DNA from: Candidatus Auribacterota bacterium
GTDB lineage: Bacteria; Auribacterota; UBA6266
Direction: 5' to 3'
NCBI GenBank assembly: GCA_016933315.1
Contig: JAFGBE010000001.1
Span: 1 to 7,061 of the forward strand
DNA: 7,061 bases
Positions 1 through 5,036 of this stretch are shown piece by piece; positions within the stretch are counted from its first letter, which is position 1; each line of letters opens with the position of its first letter. Below the pieces are notes generated by a model, which was not told where the DNA came from, did not search any database, and was given only the letters and a program-made list of their open reading frames with translations. A program made the position numbers and the translations under genes.

Positions 1-42
1 AAACAAAGTAACTATATGATAATTTCAATATGGAACTAAGTA

Positions 43-71
43 AATATCCCATATATTTTGGGTGTTGTCAA
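43..71 (-). promoter_or_regulatory. Sigma70-type promoter firing out of the left edge
   Basis: The minus strand has a perfect -35 box TTGACA (71-66), a 17-nt spacer and GATATT (48-43) as -10 box. Transcription would start near position 35-37 and run left out of the window, so it probably serves the next gene or tRNA/operon on the minus strand. It lies well beyond the tRNA-Arg terminator, which is consistent with a fresh transcription unit. Confidence 0.6.
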
Positions 72-212
72 GCGGATTTTGAAGGTTAAAATAAGCGTAT
101 ATTCCACTGGGAGGCACTTCAATCGAATAATCGTTAAATTCCTGTTTTTCCCTTATGCAATGTGTAAGCATTGTTCTGCTGCAAAAGGAGGGACTCCCGC
201 ACCCGACAGGAC
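72..212. other. Intergenic region, no supported gene
   Basis: Open frames exist on both strands but have no recognisable domain, no convincing Shine-Dalgarno, and run into palindromes or the tRNA. A small palindrome CAATG...CATTG is at 158-173. CCCGACAGGAC at 202-212 is an exact 11-nt copy of the 3' part of tRNA-Arg (367-377), in the same orientation. With the features at 213-357 this accounts for the whole stretch left of tRNA-Arg. Confidence 0.4.
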
Positions 213-257
213 GGTGCCTTCGGCACCCCCACACTATATATTAAAATGTGGTGGGGG
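213..257. repeat. Two adjoining GC-rich hairpins
   Basis: GGTGCC (213-218) pairs with GGCACC (222-227) around TTC. Overlapping it by two bases, CCCCCACAC (226-234) pairs with 248-257 with one bulged base around an AT-only 13-nt loop. The two share bases 226-227. With the 265-290 palindrome they make 213-290 strongly foldable. Could be a relic of a dispersed repeat or an untranslated RNA; no known family is recognised. Confidence 0.45.
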
Positions 258-264
258 GGCTCTG

Positions 265-290
265 ACCCTGAACCAGAAACGGTTCAGGGT
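265..290. repeat. 10-bp perfect inverted repeat
   Basis: ACCCTGAACC (265-274) and GGTTCAGGGT (281-290) pair perfectly around a 6-nt loop. No T-run follows on either strand, so it is not an obvious terminator. On the plus strand its right arm runs into GGTTCAAGTCCT (288-299 area), which looks like a tRNA T-arm. Confidence 0.55.
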
Positions 291-300
291 TCAAGTCCTT

Positions 301-317
301 ATTTGTTGTAAACAAAT
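301..317. repeat. 7-bp inverted repeat next to terminator
   Basis: ATTTGTT (301-307) and AACAAAT (311-317) pair perfectly around GTA, directly adjoining the terminator stem. It may act as a second, AT-rich stem-loop; too weak to be called a terminator alone. Confidence 0.4.
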
Positions 318-357
318 TATGAAAAATAGGCAGCTATCCAACTGCCTATTTTTCATA
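318..357 (-). terminator. Intrinsic terminator of tRNA-Arg (possibly bidirectional)
   Basis: A perfect 16-bp stem pairs 318-333 with 342-357 around an 8-nt loop. Its core is GGCAG/CTGCC flanked by an A5 run on one side and a T5 run on the other, so a U-rich tail exists in both orientations. It starts 2 nt after the CCA of tRNA-Arg, where a tRNA terminator is expected. The 11-nt loop region repeats the tRNA-Arg D-loop sequence. Confidence 0.85.
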
Positions 358-359
358 TC

Positions 360-436
360 TGGCACGCCCGACAGGACTCGAACCTGTGACCCTCTGCTTA
401 GAAGGCAGATGCTCTATCCAACTGAGCTACGGGCGC
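360..436 (-). tRNA. tRNA-Arg (anticodon TCT), CCA encoded
   Basis: The minus strand folds as a complete cloverleaf. The acceptor is GCGCCCG with CGGGCGT (first pair G-U). The D stem is GCTC/GAGC around AGTTGGATA, and the anticodon stem TCTGC/GCAGA carries the loop CTTCTAA, giving anticodon TCT. The variable loop is GGGTC, and the T stem ACAGG/CCTGT has the loop TTCGAGT. The discriminator is G (363), followed by encoded CCA (362-360). It reads AGA/AGG arginine codons. Terminal pair 1-72 is a wobble, otherwise the stems are intact. A terminator hairpin begins 2 nt beyond the CCA. Confidence 0.97.
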
Positions 437-612
437 ATCTATGTGAAACTGTAACTTACAGAATGTTAATGAACATAAGTTGCTAAGTTGAACGGCCCCC
501 AACGTTTTGATTTACAACGTAAAACACGGGAATAACTTCCGCTAATTTAGTTCAACCCTTTTGAAAATAGAACAATCGAGCAATAGACCGCAATCGAGTT
601 TTCCCGATGTTT
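437..612. other. Spacer between tRNA-Pro and tRNA-Arg, no gene seen
   Basis: Apart from the direct repeat at 573-598, the spacer contains small palindromes just upstream of tRNA-Arg: CTGTAA-C-TTACAG (449-461), ATGTT-aatg-AACAT (463-476) and ACGTT...AACGT around 502-520. No convincing -35/-10 pair for tRNA-Arg is visible on the minus strand, so it may be co-transcribed with tRNA-Pro or use a weak promoter. Confidence 0.4.
573..598. repeat. Short direct repeat CAATCGAG, period 18
   Basis: CAATCGAG occurs at 573-580 and again at 591-598, with the degenerate CAATAGAC at 581-588 between them. This lies just downstream of the foldable element after tRNA-Pro. Function unknown; it may be chance or the end of the repeat element. 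Confidence 0.35.
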
Positions 613-722
613 TGTCCTCCTTTGCTTTCAGGAGCTTCGGAGGACATCCACCGTGGGAAAACTTTTCAAGTTTCCACCGAAGCCTCTGGGGTGAAACACC
701 CGATTCCAGGCGAAGGTGGATG
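613..722 (-). repeat. Foldable inverted-repeat element abutting tRNA-Pro
   Basis: This stretch contains several nested complementary arms. An 8-bp stem pairs 613-620 with 639-646. A second 8-bp stem pairs 645-652 with 715-722 and encloses two hairpins: one of GTGG plus AAACTT (653-664, two bulged bases) with 668-677, and one of CTGG-GGTG (686-693) with 697-709, so a three-way junction can form. The second stem's far arm reaches into the CCA of tRNA-Pro. An alternative long hairpin pairs 673-678 with 715-720 instead. It may be a dispersed repeat or a processed trailer; no protein gene is plausible here. Confidence 0.6.
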
Positions 723-798
723 GTCGGGGCGCCCAGATTCGAACTGGGGGCCTCCTGCTCCCAAGGCAGGCGCGCTAACCAAACTGCGCTACGCCCCG
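721..798 (-). tRNA. tRNA-Pro (anticodon TGG), CCA encoded
   Basis: The minus strand folds into a full cloverleaf. The acceptor is CGGGGCG paired with CGCCCCG, with the C1-G72 pair typical of bacterial tRNA-Pro. The D stem is GCGC/GCGC, and the anticodon stem CCTGC/GCAGG carries the loop CTTGGGA, giving anticodon TGG. The variable loop is AGGCC, and the T stem CCCAG/CTGGG has the loop TTCGAAT. The discriminator A (724) is followed by encoded CCA (723-721). All stems pair without mismatch. UGG reads the CCA and CCG codons, and others by wobble. Confidence 0.97.
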
Positions 799-819
799 GC
801 AAAAATCAGAAACGCCATT

Positions 820-846
820 TTTATAATAAATAGGTATTTTAGTCAA
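820..846 (-). promoter_or_regulatory. Sigma70-type promoter for tRNA-Pro
   Basis: On the minus strand a -35 box TTGACT (846-841) is followed after 15 nt by TATAAA (825-820). A shifted -10 box TAAAAA at 823-818 would give a 17-nt spacer. Either places the transcript start near 811-813, leaving a leader of about 13-15 nt before the tRNA at 798. The position between the operon end and the tRNA supports it. Confidence 0.6.
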
Positions 847-858
847 GATGAAATTGCC

Positions 859-901
859 GCGGGAAACATGATGTCTTCACTCGAAATCAGATGTTTCCCG
901 C
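859..901 (-). repeat. Perfect 11-bp inverted repeat around the operon's last stop codon
   Basis: The arms GCGGGAAACAT (859-869) and its exact complement (891-901) enclose a 21-nt loop containing the TGA at 877-879. In RNA this gives a stable hairpin at the 3' end of the operon message. No U-run follows on the minus strand, so it is not a classical intrinsic terminator. A 3' stabilising or processing hairpin, a Rho-assisted end or a protein-binding palindrome are alternatives. Confidence 0.7.
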
Positions 902-1338
902 AGAATCCTGTAAAACGTTTCTTTTTCCCTTTCGCAAGCAGGGTCAAACCCTAATTTGTATAAAAGATATTCCTTCCTTGATAATTCAGGGTTGAAATCA
1001 ACATTTTCAACGTAGGAATAGGTAAAATCCTCCGAGTTTATCGATTCGGACTCAAGATTATCAAACCGGAAATCAGCCCTGAAATTCGCAATTCTCCACA
1101 TATCCCCTGATTTGAATATTATCCATCTCGGGTTGCTTTCATCACGTCCGTCCCATTTATAAAAAACCTTATAAACAGGGAAAACATCCAGCGTGCCGGC
1201 ATCCATCGAAATATCTTTCGCGCAATATAAGCTTTTCCGCGGCGCCGAAACATAAGCCCAGTAAACTACCGCTATGCAAATAAGCACAAAAACCATCTCA
1301 AAAACTACCACTTTAATTTTTGTTTTTGACGTTATCAT
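877..1338 (-). CDS. Small single-span membrane protein of unknown function
   Basis: A 153-residue protein I do not recognise. A short basic N-terminus (residues 1-9, four Lys) is followed by one hydrophobic span (about 10-31) and then a polar, Asp/Glu- and aromatic-rich domain (33-153). By the positive-inside rule this gives an N-in anchor with the domain in the periplasm. Two cysteines outside the span, Cys39 and Cys135, could form a disulfide there. There is no lipobox: Cys21 is in the middle of the span. The start overlaps the lipoprotein stop in an ATGA arrangement with no strong Shine-Dalgarno, so the two are very probably translated in a coupled way, which suggests a related envelope job, perhaps as an accessory of the glycan machinery. 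The gene is the last of the operon, and its stop codon lies in the loop of an 11-bp stem-loop. Confidence 0.75.
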   Translation of the reverse strand: MITSKTKIKVVVFEMVFVLICIAVVYWAYVSAPRKSLYCAKDISMDAGTLDVFPVYKVFYKWDGRDESNPRWIIFKSGDMWRIANFRADFRFDNLESESINSEDFTYSYVENVDFNPELSRKEYLLYKLGFDPACEREKETFYRILRETSDFE

Positions 1339-2168
1339 TTAAAATTTACAGCTTCTTCCGCTGAAGGCTCTTTTTCTCCTGTAGGTGATTTCGATGTGTC
1401 TGCCGATATCCCGGGCTTCCTTTCAAATTTTACTTTGTCTATAAATACGTCATAAGGAGTACATTCAAAGTTTGCATCAAGCTGGACCGCTACCGCCAGA
1501 TGGTCGGCTTCTTCAAACATGGGATCCGGCTGGACGGATATTCCAAGCAAATGTTTTTTCCTGTCCACTGTAAACCCCCTGTATAAAACTTTGCCGCCGA
1601 CAATAGAGCCTTCCATTTTGAAATAATACCATTTTTTCGGCTCAAGAGTCTGATGGATACCCAGATCAACCCAGGGATGAGGATTGTGAGGGTCCCAGTA
1701 CCTCCACTGGGGAGCGCCTTCTCCCACATTCTGCCATTGAAGCGCAAATTCATATCTTTTCGATAAATCCCACTTGCTCATACTGAATTCTATTGCCTGT
1801 ATAGCAGACGGGGCCCCCTCATTGTTGAATGTAGTCTTGGGGCGGAACATAAAATACAGGGACAGGGAAAAATCAACAGATTCCGGTTCAGGGAACAAGT
1901 CGGCAAAGAAATGGACATTCGCATAAGGGGATCCTCTGAGAATGGACAGTTTCAGGGCTTCCCCGTCTAAAGAAGGATTTTTGACATTTTCTATAGACCA
2001 TACCGGAGACCCCTTGCAGAACGGAAACCATGAAGAATCGTCCTCTTCCAGATTGTCAACCCCGGAAATATAATGCCTGGTATTATTTTTAGTCGAACAG
2101 CCAAACGGCAAAAACAGAACGCATAAGGCCAGAAAAACCGCTGTCTTAATTTTAAAAATATATCTCAT
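1335..2168 (-). CDS. Lipoprotein with probable jelly-roll / ConA-like beta-sandwich domain
   Basis: I choose the ATG at 2168 (277 residues) over the in-frame ATG at 2249, because a GAGGAGGGA Shine-Dalgarno sits just upstream and the protein then begins with a lipoprotein signal: basic MRYIFKIK, hydrophobic core 9-22 and lipobox LPFGC with Cys24. Ser25 at +2 favours outer-membrane retention. The longer version would overlap the preceding gene by 56 nt and bury the signal. Residues about 55-250 are Trp/Tyr-rich alternating strands with no membrane segment. The pattern of EFSMSKWD (127-134), FALQWQN (141-147), WYYFKMEG (180-187) and the closing strand YDVFIDKVKFE (239-249) resembles ConA/LamG-like sandwiches found in carbohydrate-binding modules and some polysaccharide lyases. 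I see no catalytic motif I can name. Residues 251-277 form a Ser/Pro/Glu-rich, probably disordered tail. A glycan-binding or glycan-modifying role fits the neighbours but is inferred. The stop overlaps the next start as ATGA. Confidence 0.8.
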   Translation of the reverse strand: MRYIFKIKTAVFLALCVLFLPFGCSTKNNTRHYISGVDNLEEDDSSWFPFCKGSPVWSIENVKNPSLDGEALKLSILRGSPYANVHFFADLFPEPESVDFSLSLYFMFRPKTTFNNEGAPSAIQAIEFSMSKWDLSKRYEFALQWQNVGEGAPQWRYWDPHNPHPWVDLGIHQTLEPKKWYYFKMEGSIVGGKVLYRGFTVDRKKHLLGISVQPDPMFEEADHLAVAVQLDANFECTPYDVFIDKVKFERKPGISADTSKSPTGEKEPSAEEAVNFK

Positions 2169-2193
2169 CAGTCCCTCCTCAAGGAAGCAAATC

Positions 2194-3852
2194 TCATATA
2201 AGCCGCATAAAAAACACTTTAAAGCTGAATATAACGCAAAACAGCGCAAATACGCCGATAGGAACCAGGCCCCAAAGCATTTTGTTATATAAGGACCCTT
2301 CTCTCGCGTTAACTATTGTCTTTATCCCGTCCGGCCTGCCCTTTGTCCATACCGAACATTCCCTGCTTTTCTTCCCTATATTCTTTTCTAATGTCCATCC
2401 CGTTTTTTTCAGGAACGGAATATAATATTCGCTGAAACAAAAAACATAGTTAAGGTCGTAAGCTTCGGAATCCTCCAGTATTTCAAACAACGCCGCCCTT
2501 CCCTGTTCTCCGAAATATTTTGTGTTATCTATTTTTTCAATCGGATATTTGTTCAGTATATCAAGCTCCCTGGAAGCGTGAAGGTTCCCGTCGAGCGTTT
2601 CGGTTTCCGTCAGATACGAGATATTGGATATTCTGTCTCCCAGCCCGAGAGTAATATATCTGGCATTGTCTTTAACCGTGTTATTTATAAAATCAACGGT
2701 TTCCTCAATGCTGCCCCGGTACTCCTGGTGAGGCAGCCAGAACGAAGAGCTCTGGCACAGGACAAACGCAGCCAGTATCAATACACAAAGAACATAAAAA
2801 TGGAAACGCCATTCTTTTCTAAGGCTGTATAATATCGAAGACGCAATCGGCAGGGCAAAAATCGTCGCCCAGAGGGAAATCCTGTCAAGCGTTATTATGT
2901 AGAACAGCCTCCCGAGTATCCTTCTTGAAAAAGTAAAAGTGTCCCCCAGAGACACCAAAAACGAGAAGGTAAAAACCAGCAGGAGAAAACGGTATCTCTT
3001 GCCCAAGCTGAAAACAAACAGAAAAGGAATAAAAGGAATATAAGTCAGATACGGCAAAAAACAGAAAACAAGAAAAGCCCTGAAATCCTTCAGATAATTC
3101 GTCCGGCTTAGATGGTATATGGATTCCGCCGATTTTTTTACAAAAAGCTGAAGGTTCCAGTAGGGATACAGGACTATAAAATCAAACGCCAATAAAAGCA
3201 GGCCGAAGCAGAGCAGATGTTTCAGAAATATTCTGCGCATCGTGTGTTTCCTGAATTTATAAAAAACATTTACGGCAAAGAAAACAGGGAAAATCAGGAT
3301 TCCGGTAAAATGATGCGAAAAAACAACAATTAGAGCCGCCAGGAACGATATTAAGAAATATATTTTTTTACCGGCCCTGTGCCAGAGGACAAAATAAGCG
3401 AGCGAATACATGGAAAAAGGCAGACTCCACATGGTAGTAATCTGCCCGTTCCTGAAAACCGTAAGAGAGATGGAAGAAAGGAAAACAGCCAGGAAAGCGG
3501 CGTAAACAGCCCGTCGCTTGCCCTGCCACAGCCTGGCAAAAAGATATATGGAAGAAGGAAGAAGGAAATATATCAATACCAGCAGCAGAGAATAGGATGC
3601 TTTAAGCCCTACAAACAGCGCGAGCGCGGCTATAAGCTGGTGAAGCAGCGGAGGATAGTGCGCGATCGAGAAACCGCCGTACCATTTGTCATTCCACAGC
3701 GAGAAAAAATCGTTTGAGTAGTGCGAGCCCAGAAAGACATGCGTGTTCGCATCGAATGTATTCCACTGCCAGCCCAGAAAAACAAACAGCAGGCACACGA
3801 TTGCCGATGCCAGAGACGCAAAAAGCAGAATTTTAAAAACCGGTTTATCCAT
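2194..3852 (-). CDS. Polytopic membrane protein, PTPS-related / GT-C-like
   Basis: A 552-residue protein with about ten or more hydrophobic segments (roughly 8-28, 70-108, 115-132, 140-157, 163-200, 210-232, 255-300, 315-345, 350-368, 524-548) and a soluble extracytoplasmic region at about 370-520 before the last span. After the first span comes a loop with Asp34, a WNDKWYGG motif (53-60) and HYPPLLH (65-71), then His-His at 180-181. This Trp-Tyr-Gly followed by Tyr-Pro-Pro pattern is what I know from the '6-pyruvoyl-tetrahydropterin synthase-related' membrane domain (Pfam PTPS_related). That name is misleading: these are membrane proteins resembling GT-C glycosyltransferases that use polyprenyl-phosphate sugars. 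Asp34 would be the candidate catalytic acid/base by analogy with GT-C enzymes; this is inference. ATG at 3852 lies 5 nt after the glycosyltransferase stop, without a good Shine-Dalgarno, so it is probably coupled. The likely role is glycan transfer on the outer face of the inner membrane. Confidence 0.75.
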   Translation of the reverse strand: MDKPVFKILLFASLASAIVCLLFVFLGWQWNTFDANTHVFLGSHYSNDFFSLWNDKWYGGFSIAHYPPLLHQLIAALALFVGLKASYSLLLVLIYFLLPSSIYLFARLWQGKRRAVYAAFLAVFLSSISLTVFRNGQITTMWSLPFSMYSLAYFVLWHRAGKKIYFLISFLAALIVVFSHHFTGILIFPVFFAVNVFYKFRKHTMRRIFLKHLLCFGLLLLAFDFIVLYPYWNLQLFVKKSAESIYHLSRTNYLKDFRAFLVFCFLPYLTYIPFIPFLFVFSLGKRYRFLLLVFTFSFLVSLGDTFTFSRRILGRLFYIITLDRISLWATIFALPIASSILYSLRKEWRFHFYVLCVLILAAFVLCQSSSFWLPHQEYRGSIEETVDFINNTVKDNARYITLGLGDRISNISYLTETETLDGNLHASRELDILNKYPIEKIDNTKYFGEQGRAALFEILEDSEAYDLNYVFCFSEYYIPFLKKTGWTLEKNIGKKSRECSVWTKGRPDGIKTIVNAREGSLYNKMLWGLVPIGVFALFCVIFSFKVFFMRLI

Positions 3853-3857
3853 AAATA

Positions 3858-5036
3858 TTATTTTTCATTTTCACGGGAAAGGGTTTTATCTATTATTTCC
3901 TTGGCAATATTCGACAAATATATTTTCTGCCCTACCCTGAAATTGTGAACTCCATCCGTTTTTTGCTTTTCAAAATCATTTAGATAGTCTTTTATCCTGG
4001 CCTTAAAAGCTGTTTCGTCGCCTATAGGAACACGGGCAATCCTGACCCCTATATTCTCAATAAGGTCTTCTATTTCAAGAGAATCATAAGCCACTATGGG
4101 CCGGCCGTAATTAACCGCAAGATGCGCAATTCCGGATGTCCCGGTATAAAAATCATAGGGTATCACGACTACATTAATATCCGAAAAGAGAGCGGGCAGA
4201 TGTTCCTCAAGGACATATCCGCGGAAATCGATAAAATTATGCAGCGCATGCTCAAGAACTTCCTCTACATGGCCTTTGAAGTAGGGGTGGCTTCTTCCCG
4301 CGATTATCAGTTTGATATCACTGTCTTCGTCAGATAGCTCTTTTACCATCTCAATTATACGGTCGAGTTTCTTATACGCGCCGAATTTTCCCATTACCAG
4401 CACATTCTTCGACTTCTTGTAAGGAAGCGGTTCTTCCAGCTTCAAAAAACAGCCGTGCGAAACATACCTGACATTTTTGGCCCTGTACCTGGATTCGAGG
4501 AATTCCCTGTACCTTTCCACAAGGACAAAAACCTTATCGACCAATTTAAACGACCTTGTTATAAGATTGCACCCTATCTTGAAAATCGCAATTCTTGTCT
4601 TCCCATAGGTGCCCATATCGATATTTTCATAAAGATGGTGCAGGATTATAGCTGTTTTAAAACCCGTGAATTTAACCAGGGCGGGCGTCAGAAGATTGAC
4701 AAAAGACCTGTACCCCCTGAAACTGAATGAGCTGAAGATCAAGCTGAAGATCACTACATCAGGCTTCTCTTTCCTGATAAGTTTTACAATGTTATACCAT
4801 GAAAAATATGAATCGAATTTCCATATCCTTCTTATCATGACTTTCGTGCACTTAACCTTCTTAAGGTTCTTTTTCTCTATATCCGTAAGCATATTGGATA
4901 TAGCGATACATTTATGCCCCAGCTCCCCGATAGCCCTGCTCAAATGGCAATTATATTCATTCAGCCCCTGTTTGCTCGGGGGGAAACATCCCACTATAGC
5001 TATTTTCAACTTTTCACCAGAAATATCTTGATTCAC
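3858..5036 (-). CDS. Glycosyltransferase, GT4-like (GT-B fold)
   Basis: A 392-residue protein, normal length for GT-B enzymes of the GT4 type, which transfer a sugar from a nucleotide-sugar donor at the cytoplasmic face of the membrane. The N-terminal Rossmann half starts at residue 11 (KIAIVGCFPPSKQGLNEY), with the Gly-containing acceptor-side loop at 16-25. The C-terminal donor half starts near 210 (VLVMGKFGAYKKLDRIIE), continues with a beta-strand LIIAGRSHP (243-251) and the signature zone IPYDFYTGTSGIAHLAVNYG (292-311) followed by RPIVA. In that zone the two glutamates of the classical EX7E motif are replaced by Thr298 and Leu306, so donor binding is variant. The start is GTG at 5036: an in-frame stop lies four codons upstream and the Rossmann fold begins ten residues later. 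No clear Shine-Dalgarno is visible, and the 23-nt overlap with the upstream gene suggests translational coupling. Sugar and acceptor cannot be told. Confidence 0.9.
   Translation of the reverse strand: MNQDISGEKLKIAIVGCFPPSKQGLNEYNCHLSRAIGELGHKCIAISNMLTDIEKKNLKKVKCTKVMIRRIWKFDSYFSWYNIVKLIRKEKPDVVIFSLIFSSFSFRGYRSFVNLLTPALVKFTGFKTAIILHHLYENIDMGTYGKTRIAIFKIGCNLITRSFKLVDKVFVLVERYREFLESRYRAKNVRYVSHGCFLKLEEPLPYKKSKNVLVMGKFGAYKKLDRIIEMVKELSDEDSDIKLIIAGRSHPYFKGHVEEVLEHALHNFIDFRGYVLEEHLPALFSDINVVVIPYDFYTGTSGIAHLAVNYGRPIVAYDSLEIEDLIENIGVRIARVPIGDETAFKARIKDYLNDFEKQKTDGVHNFRVGQKIYLSNIAKEIIDKTLSRENEK

Noticed and set aside
25..234. Minus-strand open frame of 69 codons
   Set aside because: It runs over the GC-rich palindromes and the left-going promoter, has no Shine-Dalgarno and no recognisable domain. 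A remnant of an old gene in its second half cannot be excluded.
281..300. A third tRNA on the plus strand, suggested by a T-arm-like sequence
   Set aside because: No D arm, anticodon arm or acceptor partner can be found; only the T-arm-like piece is present.
58..486. Plus-strand open frame of 142 codons
   Set aside because: Its C-terminal part is the antisense translation of tRNA-Arg (the DRTRTCDPLLRRQ type of artefact protein common in databases) and the rest crosses the terminator and palindromes.
573..598. CRISPR-like short repeats
   Set aside because: Only two exact 8-nt copies with an 18-nt period; far below CRISPR repeat length and no cas gene is present.
542..954. Open frames on both strands over tRNA-Pro
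   Set aside because: They are translations of tRNA-Pro and of the adjoining inverted-repeat element; the peptide strings are typical tRNA artefacts.
2169..2249. N-terminal extension of the lipoprotein to the ATG at 2249
   Set aside because: It would overlap the upstream gene by 56 nt and hide a textbook lipoprotein signal that starts right after a strong Shine-Dalgarno.
3351..3948. Plus- and minus-strand frames inside the membrane-protein and glycosyltransferase genes
   Set aside because: Shadows of the strong minus-strand coding frames, with no domains or start signals.
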